From Bacillota bacterium (GTDB taxonomy: Bacteria > Bacillota > Clostridia > Lachnospirales > Lachnospiraceae), in NCBI GenBank assembly GCA_022717655.1, contig JAIIAN010000028.1, positions 1 to 21,619 on the forward strand: a stretch of DNA of 21,619 bases, written 5' to 3'. This document shows, in pieces, positions 15,076 through 21,619 of this stretch. The position numbers and the translations under genes were made by a program. The notes below the pieces were generated by a model, which did not search any database, was not told the origin of the DNA, and saw only the letters and a list, made by a program, of their open reading frames with translations. Positions within the stretch are counted from its first letter, which is position 1. Every line of letters begins with the position of its first letter.

Positions 15076-15119
15076 GTAAAACAGACATTCTCAATCCGCT
15101 TCACTACTTGCTCATGAAC
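15076..15119 (-). repeat. 44-nt dispersed repeat, copy C (uxaC leader)
   Basis: Third copy of the element, 39 of 44 identical to copy A and without indels. Its minus-strand hairpin is AAGCGGA with TCTGTTT, held by two G-U pairs that would be A-C mismatches on the plus-strand RNA. Homology to copy A ends after CTCATGAAC. Confidence 0.75.
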
Positions 15120-15141
15120 CTTGGCGTACGATTTTTTAATC

Positions 15142-15170
15142 ATTATACACCTTGCGAAGTATTTACCCTT
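15142..15170 (-). promoter_or_regulatory. Possible weak promoter for uxaC
   Basis: A perfect TATAAT (15142-15147) preceded by TG on the minus strand, but the -35 position reads AAGGGT, a poor match. If used, the uxaC leader would be about 165 nt and would include repeat copy C and the 15003 hairpin. uxaC might instead be read through from the TRAP genes. Confidence 0.35.
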
Positions 15171-15204
15171 ACTAAGTAACTTCATCCATTGGAACTTTTG
15201 ATTA

Positions 15205-15315
15205 GCTATCTTTTCACAAGCAGACACTTTGGAGCGGCCGGTACTTAGAGGCTATGCCTCTTATGTACCGCTGCCAGCGACAAGTAGTGCGAACATGTCT
15301 GCGGTGAATGATAGC
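15205..15315. repeat. 111-bp nested imperfect palindrome
   Basis: Ordered complementary arms close around a 3-nt loop: GCTATC/GATAGC (15205, 15310), TTCAC/GTGAA (15213, 15304), GCAGACA/TGTCTGC (15220, 15296), AGCGG/CCGCT (15233, 15268), GTAC/GTAC (15241, 15265), GAGGC/GCCTC (15248, 15256). An asymmetric 23-nt stretch near 15273-15295 bulges out on one side. No T-run follows on either strand. It lies 10 bp after the stop codon of the TRAP large subunit. It could be a MITE-like mobile hairpin or a structured RNA separating the TRAP and uxaC messages. Confidence 0.7.
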
Positions 15316-15324
15316 GCTTTCCCT

Positions 15325-16632
15325 TTATACATATCCCATCAAACTTGGCAGCCATAAACTAAGCTGTGGAATATAGGTCACTAATAATAATACAGCAAGT
15401 ATCGCTGCAAAGTAAATAAGCAACTGCTTAAATACTGTCTCAATTTTTACATTTCCGACTTTTACACCAACAAACAGTGTCGTTCCTACCGGCGGTGTAA
15501 TGGTTCCGATACATAAGTTAAAGATTAACATGATACCAAAGTGAATGGTACTCATTCCAAGTGCGCTGCAGACCGGAAGGAAGATTGGTGTGAAAATCAG
15601 ACATGCCGGTGTCATATCCATGAATGTTCCAACTACAAGCAGGATAATATTAATCAACAGGAAAATAATGTATTTATTATTTGTAATTGCAAGAAGTCCG
15701 CTTGATACTGCTTCCGGAATGTTTGTAAACGCCATAACCCATGACATGATACTGGATACACCAATTAAGAAGATGATGATACCTGTCATTTCAGCACTCT
15801 CTTTGAATAATTTCGGGAGGTCTTTTAAGGTAATGGATTTATAAACAAACAGAGACAGGCAAAGGCTGTATACAACCGCTACAACAGAACCTTCTGTTGC
15901 TGTAAAGATACCACCAATGATTCCACCGATTACAATAACAATCAGAAGCAGACATGGCAGAGCCTGTAAGATAACTTTTCCGGCTTCTTTTGCTGTAAAT
16001 GTTGATTTTGCACGATAGCCTTTTTTCTTTGCAATAATGTAAATTACAAGCATACATGCAAGACCCCATAAGATTCCAGGAATGTATCCTGCCATAAACA
16101 GGGCTGCTACAGATGTTCCACCACTTACTAAAGAATAAGTAATCATAACGTTACTTGGTGGAATCAGAAGTCCGGTCGGTGCAGTTGCAATGTTTACTGC
16201 TGCGGAAAAGTTCGGGTCATATCCCTCTTCTTTTTCGATTGGTCCGATAATAGAACCCATAGCAGAAGCAGCTGCTGTACCAGAACCGGAAATCGCTCCA
16301 AAGAGCATGTTTGCGATAACATTTGTCTGAGCCAGTGCACCCGGAGTACGTCCGGTGATTAATTTTGCAAGGTTAATCAGACGGATGGCAATTCCACCTT
16401 TATTCATGATATTTCCGGCAAGAATAAAAAACGGAATTGCTAATAAACTAAATACTGAAATTCCTGAAAAAATTCGCTGTGCACCGGTCAATACCGCAAC
16501 GTCGATATCCATAACCGGAAGAATTGCACATACAGATGATACACCAAGTGCTACAGCAATCGGTACACCTGCGACTAACATAATGACCAGCAGAACCAAA
16601 ATGATGATTCCCGATACAATTGCTATACTCAT
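15325..16632 (-). CDS. TRAP transporter large membrane subunit (DctM)
   Basis: This 435-residue protein has about twelve membrane segments and forms the ion-coupled transport channel of a TRAP carrier. Family features include the start MSIAIVSGIIILVLLVIMLV with AGVPIAVALG. Others are GAISGSGTAAASAMGSIIGP (about 115-135), ATAPTGLLIPPSNVMITYSL (about 150-170) and, late, NLCIGTITPPVGTTLFVGV. AGGAGG lies 9-10 nt before the ATG, and the gap to the small subunit is 14 nt. It is the last of three TRAP genes. Its link to uxaC, uxaA and uxaB suggests uptake of galacturonate or a related uronate. Confidence 0.95.
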   Translation of the reverse strand: MSIAIVSGIIILVLLVIMLVAGVPIAVALGVSSVCAILPVMDIDVAVLTGAQRIFSGISVFSLLAIPFFILAGNIMNKGGIAIRLINLAKLITGRTPGALAQTNVIANMLFGAISGSGTAAASAMGSIIGPIEKEEGYDPNFSAAVNIATAPTGLLIPPSNVMITYSLVSGGTSVAALFMAGYIPGILWGLACMLVIYIIAKKKGYRAKSTFTAKEAGKVILQALPCLLLIVIVIGGIIGGIFTATEGSVVAVVYSLCLSLFVYKSITLKDLPKLFKESAEMTGIIIFLIGVSSIMSWVMAFTNIPEAVSSGLLAITNNKYIIFLLINIILLVVGTFMDMTPACLIFTPIFLPVCSALGMSTIHFGIMLIFNLCIGTITPPVGTTLFVGVKVGNVKIETVFKQLLIYFAAILAVLLLVTYIPQLSLWLPSLMGYV

Positions 16633-16646
16633 AAATCAGACTCCTC

Positions 16647-17150
16647 CTATTTTTCTTCAGCCACCGGCTGGTCTAAATTTCCCTTGCACAGTTCAATCAT
16701 ATTTAAAATTGCATAAATTGCAATTACAATCCCACTAAGTGGAACAACTGTGTAAATGATTCCCATTGGAATTCCAAGAGAAGCTGTTTTCTGTGTCATT
16801 GTAAGTTTCATAATGGTAGAACCACCGTACACCATAACGCTCGCTGCAAAAATAAGAACAATTAATTCAATTACCAATTCTAAAACTTTTTTCTTTGTTC
16901 CGGTCAGTTTATCTGCCCAGAATCCCATTCTCATGTGGTCACGTTTTCCAAATACCAGTGCAGAAGAAAGCAATGCCATCCATGCAAAACTATAAGTCAG
17001 AAGCTCTTCTGATACCGTACTCGGGGAGTTAAAAACAAAACGTGTGACAATCTGGTAGGTTCCTACACATACCATAAAAGCAAAGAGAATGATACATAAG
17101 AAACTTAAGACTGCATTCATCCCATTTTTGATTTTCTTTACTGCTTCCAT
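16647..17150 (-). CDS. TRAP transporter small membrane subunit (DctQ)
   Basis: This 167-residue protein with four hydrophobic segments joins the large subunit in the TRAP membrane complex. The conserved segment SPSTVSEELLTYSFAWMALL, followed by KRDHMRMGF, is typical of DctQ. The frame is open for another 23 codons upstream, but GGAGG 8 nt before the ATG at 17150 (MEAVKKIKNG) decides the start, and the longer version would overlap the preceding gene. It lies 10 nt after the stop codon of the binding protein. Confidence 0.93.
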   Translation of the reverse strand: MEAVKKIKNGMNAVLSFLCIILFAFMVCVGTYQIVTRFVFNSPSTVSEELLTYSFAWMALLSSALVFGKRDHMRMGFWADKLTGTKKKVLELVIELIVLIFAASVMVYGGSTIMKLTMTQKTASLGIPMGIIYTVVPLSGIVIAIYAILNMIELCKGNLDQPVAEEK

Positions 17151-17160
17151 CGTACCCCTC

Positions 17161-18180
17161 CTACTCGTACTTTTTGTTAATTTCCTGAATATGGTCATAC
17201 AGGTCACGGATGTTTTCATTATCTTCTAACATTTCTTCCTGTACACCTGCAACTTTATCTTTAAACTGCTGTACATCAACATCGATAAATTCAACACCCA
17301 TCTGATTCTGGGCAATGTCTTTTGCTTCCTGAACCTGAGTATCCCATTCTTCCATTTCTACTTCTGTAGAAAGACGTGCCGCTTCTTTAAAGACCTGAAA
17401 TTCTTCATCACTTAAACCATTTAAAAATTTAAGATTTCCGATTAATAAATCCGGTACCATCTGATGTTTGTTGTAAGAATAATATTTTGCAACTTCACCA
17501 TGTTTGTTATTTGTCAGCGCCAGCTCATTATTTTCCGCTCCGTCAATGACACCCTGCTGAATCGCTGTGTATACCTCACCAAAGCTCATCGGTGATGCTG
17601 CTGCTCCGAATGCATTTGCCATCTTAACACTTGCCGGACTCTGCTGTACACGAATCTTAAGCCCCTTTAAGTCATCCGGTGTATAGATTGGTTTCTTTGC
17701 ATAGAAGCTTCTTGTTCCTGCATTGTACCATGTCAATACTCTAAAACCTGCATCATCCGTAGATTCATAAATCTTTTCCATGTAATCGGTATCGTTCATG
17801 GTTTCATGGTAAGCTTCTTCTGATGTAAACAAGTACGGCATACTGAAAATCTCATATACATCAGCAAATGTTTCGAGGTTTGCTGTTCCTGCCACTACAA
17901 AGTCAATCGCTCCGGTCTGTGTCAGCTCGATTGCTTTCTGTGCAGATCCTAAAATTTCATTTGGATAAATCTGGACTTCATATTTATCTCCCAGATTTTC
18001 CTCAACATATTCTTTGAACTTTAACAGTCCAAGATGTTCCGGATGTGTTTCAGACTGCGCATGAGAAATACGAATAATTCTCTTGCCACTTGAAACACTT
18101 GCAATAGAGCCACATCCTTGAGCACTCATAACCACGCACAGACAGACCAGGCAGACAAACAGTCTTCTTAATCTCTTCAT
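17161..18180 (-). CDS. TRAP solute-binding lipoprotein (DctP family)
   Basis: This protein of about 339 residues binds substrate outside the membrane and delivers it to the TRAP membrane subunits. A basic start and hydrophobic core (RLRRLFVCLVCLCVVMSAQG) lead to a lipobox Cys, so it is probably a lipid-anchored protein. ISHAQSETHPEHLGL follows, then the central signature LKIRVQQSPASVKMANAFGA with the Arg that usually contacts the substrate carboxylate, and YTAIQQGVIDGAENN. Two ATGs are possible: at 18189 GGAAG abuts the codon, while at 18180 it is 9 nt away, so I chose 18180. It is the first gene of the minus-strand operon, under a promoter with two LacI-type palindromes. Uronate binding is inferred from context. 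Confidence 0.93.
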   Translation of the reverse strand: MKRLRRLFVCLVCLCVVMSAQGCGSIASVSSGKRIIRISHAQSETHPEHLGLLKFKEYVEENLGDKYEVQIYPNEILGSAQKAIELTQTGAIDFVVAGTANLETFADVYEIFSMPYLFTSEEAYHETMNDTDYMEKIYESTDDAGFRVLTWYNAGTRSFYAKKPIYTPDDLKGLKIRVQQSPASVKMANAFGAAASPMSFGEVYTAIQQGVIDGAENNELALTNNKHGEVAKYYSYNKHQMVPDLLIGNLKFLNGLSDEEFQVFKEAARLSTEVEMEEWDTQVQEAKDIAQNQMGVEFIDVDVQQFKDKVAGVQEEMLEDNENIRDLYDHIQEINKKYE

Positions 18181-18222
18181 AAGTTTCATCTTCCTTTCTT
18201 TTTTTCTTTTTTTGCACGCATA

Positions 18223-18236
18223 GGTAAGCGTTTACA
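18223..18236. promoter_or_regulatory. LacI-family operator 1 (TRAP promoter, downstream)
   Basis: GGTAAGCGTTTACA, 13 of 14 to the cre/LacI-type consensus TGWAAGCGTTWNCA. It lies about 12 bp downstream of the TRAP -10. It could bind CcpA or the local LacI regulator. Confidence 0.6.
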
Positions 18237-18247
18237 TTTCATTTTGA

Positions 18248-18276
18248 ATTATAAAACGCTTTCATCGAAATAGCAA
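18248..18276 (-). promoter_or_regulatory. SigA promoter of the TRAP operon with operator 2
   Basis: TTGCTA (18271-18276), 17 nt, perfect TATAAT (18248-18253) on the minus strand. Operator 2, TGAAAGCGTTTTAT (18251-18264), lies in the spacer and overlaps the -10, so a bound repressor would exclude polymerase. The leader to the start codon is about 60 nt. Confidence 0.72.
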
Positions 18277-18370
18277 ACACTTTTCCGCAAATTTTTTCAC
18301 AATCTTTGTCATCTATTTTTGTCTATTTTCCCTAAAATTATGCTTTTTTTGATGTTTCTCATCTTTTATA

Positions 18371-18399
18371 TTGACTATTAAAGCGTTTCGTTGTATTTT
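18371..18399 (+). promoter_or_regulatory. Promoter of uxaA-uxaB with operator 3
   Basis: TTGACT (18371-18376), 17 nt, TATTTT (18394-18399). Operator 3, TTAAAGCGTTTCGT (18378-18391), fills the spacer. The -10 is weak. The stretch 18277-18370 between the two promoters is AT-rich and shows no further motif. Confidence 0.6.
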
Positions 18400-18402
18400 T
18401 TA

Positions 18403-18416
18403 TGTAAGCTCTTACA
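18403..18416. promoter_or_regulatory. LacI-family operator 4 (uxaA promoter, downstream)
   Basis: TGTAAG-CT-CTTACA is a perfect 6-bp-arm palindrome covering the predicted transcription start of uxaA. It resembles operator 1 (GGTAAGCGTTTACA) but lacks the central CG of a catabolite site, which favours a dedicated LacI-type repressor. Confidence 0.6.
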
Positions 18417-18439
18417 ATTTTTAATGGAGGAATTTTCCA

Positions 18440-19921
18440 ATGCAAAAATATTTAAAGATTCATTCCAATGATAATGTAGCAGTTGCTCTTGCTCCATTAT
18501 CCAAAGGACTGGTTGTCGAACTCGGCAGTCAGACAGTGACTTTATCAGAAGATATCCCACAAGGACACAAATTTGCCTTAACAGATATCAAGGCAGACGA
18601 ACCTGTTATTAAATATGGTTCACAGATTGGTCTTGCAAAAGAAGACATTACAACCGGTTCCTGGATTCACACACACAATATCCGCACCGGTCTTGGCGAC
18701 CTGCTTACTTATACTTACAATCCGGTTCATCCGGAAGTCAAAAAAACCGAAGAACGTTTCTTTGATGGTTATAAAAGAAGTAACGGAAAAGTCGGTGTTC
18801 GTAATGAAATCTGGATTATCCCGACCGTTGGTTGTGTTAACAATGTAGCAACTGCTATCGAACGACAGGCTCAGGTTTATAAAAAAGGAACCGTTGAAGA
18901 AATCGTTGCTTTTCCACACCCTTACGGATGTTCTCAAATGGGAGATGACCAGGAACATACAAGACAGATTCTTGCTGATTTAATCAATCATCCAAACGCT
19001 GGTGGTGTACTGGTACTTGGACTGGGCTGTGAAAACAGTAACATCGAAGAATTAAAAAAATACATCGGTGAATACGATGAAAAACGCGTTCGTTTTCTGG
19101 TTGCTCAGGAATGTGAAGATGAAATTGCCGATGCACTGGATGTAATTGCAGACCTTGCAGACTATGTAGGAAGTTGCAAACGAGAACCCATCAGCTGTAG
19201 CGAACTGGTTATCGGAATGAAATGTGGCGGAAGTGACGGACTTTCCGGAATCACTGCCAATCCAACTGTCGGTGCATTTTCCGACTTGTTAATTTCCAAA
19301 GGCGGAACAACTGTCTTAACAGAAGTTCCGGAAATGTTTGGAGCAGAAACCCTGCTTATGAATCGTTGTGAAAATGAAGAACTTTTCGATGAGACCGTGA
19401 ACTTAATCAACGATTTTAAAAATTATTTTAAAAGCCACAATCAGACCATTTATGAAAACCCATCTCCGGGAAACAAAAAAGGGGGAATTTCCACTCTGGA
19501 AGATAAATCTCTTGGATGTACCCAGAAGTCCGGAAGTGCTCCTGTAAAAGGTGTTCTTTCTTATGGAGACAGAGTCTGTACACACGGCTTAAATCTTTTA
19601 AGTGCTCCCGGAAACGATTTAGTTGCCTCCACTGCTCTTGCAGCTTCCGGTGCACACATCGTTTTATTTACTACAGGACGTGGAACTCCATTTGCAAGTC
19701 CGGTTCCAACTGTAAAGATTGCAACCAACTCTACACTTGCAAATAAGAAAAACAACTGGATTGATTTCAACTGTGGAACTTTAGTAGAAGGGGAAACCTT
19801 AGATTCACTTTCTTCTAAACTCTTTGATTTTGTAATTGAAATCGCATCCGGAAAGAAATCCAAATCTGAAGAAGCCGGATTCCATGACATGGCAATCTTC
19901 AAACAGGGCGTCACCCTTTAA
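18440..19921 (+). CDS. uxaA: Altronate dehydratase UxaA
   Basis: This 493-residue iron-dependent enzyme dehydrates D-altronate to 2-keto-3-deoxy-D-gluconate. An N-terminal SAF domain (about 1-95) ends with GSWIHTHNIRTGLGD. The catalytic part starts FDGYKRSNGKVGVRNEIWII and contains VGCVNN, HPYGCSQMGDDQEHT, LGLGCENSNI and MKCGGSDGLSGITANP, with Cys residues typical of the family. The fused, full-length form is the common UxaA arrangement. GGAGG lies 9-10 nt before the ATG. It heads the plus-strand operon and is followed 52 nt later by uxaB. Confidence 0.96.
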   Translation: MQKYLKIHSNDNVAVALAPLSKGLVVELGSQTVTLSEDIPQGHKFALTDIKADEPVIKYGSQIGLAKEDITTGSWIHTHNIRTGLGDLLTYTYNPVHPEVKKTEERFFDGYKRSNGKVGVRNEIWIIPTVGCVNNVATAIERQAQVYKKGTVEEIVAFPHPYGCSQMGDDQEHTRQILADLINHPNAGGVLVLGLGCENSNIEELKKYIGEYDEKRVRFLVAQECEDEIADALDVIADLADYVGSCKREPISCSELVIGMKCGGSDGLSGITANPTVGAFSDLLISKGGTTVLTEVPEMFGAETLLMNRCENEELFDETVNLINDFKNYFKSHNQTIYENPSPGNKKGGISTLEDKSLGCTQKSGSAPVKGVLSYGDRVCTHGLNLLSAPGNDLVASTALAASGAHIVLFTTGRGTPFASPVPTVKIATNSTLANKKNNWIDFNCGTLVEGETLDSLSSKLFDFVIEIASGKKSKSEEAGFHDMAIFKQGVTL

Positions 19922-19973
19922 TTTATAGTTTTCGAACTTAGATAAAATAACCAAAAGAAAAGAGAAGAAAAAG

Positions 19974-21470
19974 ATGAAAAAATTATCCTATGAAACCCTT
20001 CATGAAATGAATTATGACGGGTATCTCTTAGAAGATGCCCCTGAACGTGTTCTTCAGTTTGGAGAAGGTAACTTTTTACGTGCCTTTACAGATGCTTTTA
20101 TTGATGTGATGAACGAAAAAGCAGGTTTTAACTCCAAAGTTGTCATCTGCAAACCAACTGCATCCCATTCTAAAGTAGCTGCCGCTATCAATGAACAGGA
20201 AGGGCTTTACACTTTATATTTAAGAGGATTTCAAGATGGACAGAAAGTAAACAACAAGCGTATCCTTTCCTGTGTCAGCCGATGCATCAACCCTTATGAC
20301 GATTTTGAAGCACTGCTTGCCTGTGCAGACAATGAAGCGTTACGTTTCGTGGTTTCTAATACAACAGAAGCAGGTATCGTCTATGACGCTTCCTGTCAGT
20401 TTGCGGATGCTCCGGCTTCCAGCTACCCTGGAAAACTGACTCAGGTTTTATACCGTCGTTTCCAAAAATTCGGGAAAGAATCCGGAAAAGGTCTGATTAT
20501 CCTTTCCTGCGAATTAATCGAAGATAACGGAAAAGAACTTAAAAAATGCGTGTTAAACTATGCAAAACAGTGGGAACTCGGAGAAGAATTTATCAACTGG
20601 ATTGAAGCTGAAAACCTCTTCTGTTCTACTTTAGTAGACCGTATTGTAACTGGATATCCATCTGCTGAAGCAGAAGCTTTAACTGCTAAAAATGGTTATG
20701 AAGATGCCATTTTAACAACCGGTGAAATCTTCGGATTCTGGGTAATCGAAGGGCCAAAATCCTTAGAAGAAGAATTTCCGGCAAAAAAAGCAGGACTTCC
20801 GGTTCTTGTTACAGACAATCACAAACCTTACAAACAGCGCAAAGTCCGCATCTTAAACGGTGCTCATACTTCTTTCGTGCTTGGTGCATACCTCGCAGGA
20901 CAGGATATCGTAAGAGACTGTATGGAAGATGAAGTAATCTGCAACTTTATGAACCAGACCATCTATGACGAAATCATTCCGACTCTTGACCTTCCAAAAG
21001 AAGAATTAGAAGATTTTGCTTCTGCTGTTACAGAACGTTTTAAAAATCCATTTATCGACCATGCCCTGCTTGCAATTTCCTTAAACTCTACTTCTAAATG
21101 GAGAGCACGTGTTATGCCTTCCTTAAAAGAGTATGTTGCAAGAAAAGGAAGCCTTCCGGCATGCATCACTGCATCTTTCGCTTTCTATATTTCATTCTAC
21201 AATGGTCAGGAATTAACTGCAGACGGACTCAATGCATCCCGTAAAAATGGTACTTACACCGTAAAAGACGATGCTGATGTCTTAGAATTTTTCTATTCAC
21301 ACAAAGATGACAGTGCAAAAGATCTGGTTCATGCAGTCTGCACAAATACCTCATTCTGGGGTGAAGATTTAAGCACAATCGACGGATTTGAACATGCAGT
21401 TACCACTTATCTTGAAGAAATCCGTACCAAAGGTACTTACGAAGTGATGAAAGAAATCATCAAAAAATAA
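19974..21470 (+). CDS. uxaB: Tagaturonate reductase UxaB
   Basis: This 498-residue NADH-dependent enzyme of the long-chain mannitol dehydrogenase family reduces tagaturonate to altronate. The N-terminal Rossmann part has LQFGEGNFLRAFTDAFIDVM. The catalytic motif is RKVRILNGAHTSFVLGAYLA, with the family's Lys and Asn-x-x-His (NGAH). The local pathway needs a tagaturonate rather than fructuronate reductase, and full length and the N-terminal form agree with UxaB. The ribosome site is weak (AGAGAAG 7-8 nt upstream), unlike the strong sites elsewhere, so translation may depend partly on coupling or be lower. The stop codon is 3 nt from the large inverted repeat at the window end. Confidence 0.94.
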   Translation: MKKLSYETLHEMNYDGYLLEDAPERVLQFGEGNFLRAFTDAFIDVMNEKAGFNSKVVICKPTASHSKVAAAINEQEGLYTLYLRGFQDGQKVNNKRILSCVSRCINPYDDFEALLACADNEALRFVVSNTTEAGIVYDASCQFADAPASSYPGKLTQVLYRRFQKFGKESGKGLIILSCELIEDNGKELKKCVLNYAKQWELGEEFINWIEAENLFCSTLVDRIVTGYPSAEAEALTAKNGYEDAILTTGEIFGFWVIEGPKSLEEEFPAKKAGLPVLVTDNHKPYKQRKVRILNGAHTSFVLGAYLAGQDIVRDCMEDEVICNFMNQTIYDEIIPTLDLPKEELEDFASAVTERFKNPFIDHALLAISLNSTSKWRARVMPSLKEYVARKGSLPACITASFAFYISFYNGQELTADGLNASRKNGTYTVKDDADVLEFFYSHKDDSAKDLVHAVCTNTSFWGEDLSTIDGFEHAVTTYLEEIRTKGTYEVMKEIIKK

Positions 21471-21473
21471 ACA

Positions 21474-21619
21474 GTTATAGTTACTGTTACCTCTATAAAG
21501 ATTAATAAATACAAACCTCTGCAAAAAGGAAGAGACTTACTGATATCGACCAGCCTGTCTCTTCCTTTTTGCAGAGGTTTGTATTTATTAATCTTTATAG
21601 AGGTAACAGTAACTATAAC
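21474..21619. repeat. 63-bp perfect inverted repeat at the window edge
   Basis: Bases 21474-21536 are the exact reverse complement of 21557-21619, around a 20-nt loop. The right arm ends at the last base of the window. The left arm begins 3 nt after the uxaB stop codon. An inner part looks like an ordinary terminator, but the full length is not explained by that. The coincidence with the window edge suggests a fold-back or an assembly-graph end. Confidence 0.9.
21523..21570 (+). terminator. Terminator of the uxaA-uxaB operon
   Basis: AAAAAGGAAGAGAC (21523-21536) and GTCTCTTCCTTTTT (21557-21570) form a 14-bp stem with a 20-nt loop, ending in five Ts. It lies about 50 nt after uxaB and is the natural-looking core of the larger inverted repeat. 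Confidence 0.75.

Noticed and set aside
9668..15119. The three 44-nt repeats as a CRISPR array
   Set aside because: Copies are 1.7-3.7 kb apart, separated by genes, and there are no regular spacers or cas genes.
15042..15227. 61-codon minus-strand open frame before uxaC
   Set aside because: It covers repeat copy C and one arm of the large palindrome; there is no family resemblance and no good ribosome site.
21474..21619. Terminal palindrome as a hairpin telomere of a linear replicon
   Set aside because: The surroundings are ordinary chromosomal metabolic genes with a normal terminator at the centre; a fold-back or assembly end is simpler.

Overview
The window looks like chromosomal DNA from a low-GC, spore-forming gut Firmicute, most likely a Lachnospiraceae-type Clostridium. 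This is an inference. It rests on AT-rich intergenic DNA, strong AGGAGG ribosome sites, a T-box leader on thrS, a CsoR/CopA copper operon, a HAAS-domain membrane protein, a COG2426 membrane protein, and an Asn-rich small protein behind a sigma-G-like promoter. I see no rRNA, tRNA, phage, transposase or CRISPR array.

Left part (1-6400): the start of a rhodanese-like gene (minus); a small Asn-rich protein that may be spore-associated (minus); a plus-strand pair of an M20 amidohydrolase and a YfcC/DcuC-type carrier with a strong terminator; a roughly 400-base gene-free gap that appears to encode a small C-rich regulatory RNA with its own promoter and terminator; then a HAAS/DUF1700 membrane protein, a small-multidrug-export family protein and a class I/II aminotransferase (all minus).

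Middle (6460-12250): a copper-efflux operon reading csoR, copA, small HMA chaperone on the minus strand. Its promoter overlaps one CsoR-type operator and a second lies just downstream. Next is thrS with a complete T-box leader whose apparent specifier is ACC (Thr).

Right part (12270-21470): a galacturonate catabolism locus. On the minus strand run a TRAP transporter (substrate-binding, small and large membrane subunits), uxaC and a LacI-family regulator. Divergently, on the plus strand, run uxaA and uxaB. Together UxaC (galacturonate to tagaturonate), UxaB (tagaturonate to altronate) and UxaA (altronate to 2-keto-3-deoxygluconate) cover the isomerase route as far as KDG; KDG kinase and aldolase are not in the window. 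The divergent promoters carry four LacI-type palindromes in a mirror arrangement. The regulator appears to start at a rare AUU codon.

The most unusual non-coding signals are: (i) a 44-nt element present three times with no indels (csoR leader, uxaC-lacI gap, uxaC leader) whose hairpin is kept by G-U pairs only on the minus-strand RNA; (ii) a 111-bp nested palindrome between the TRAP genes and uxaC; (iii) the candidate C-rich small RNA near 3.6 kb; and (iv) a 63-bp perfect inverted repeat that ends exactly at the window edge and may be an assembly fold-back around an ordinary terminator.
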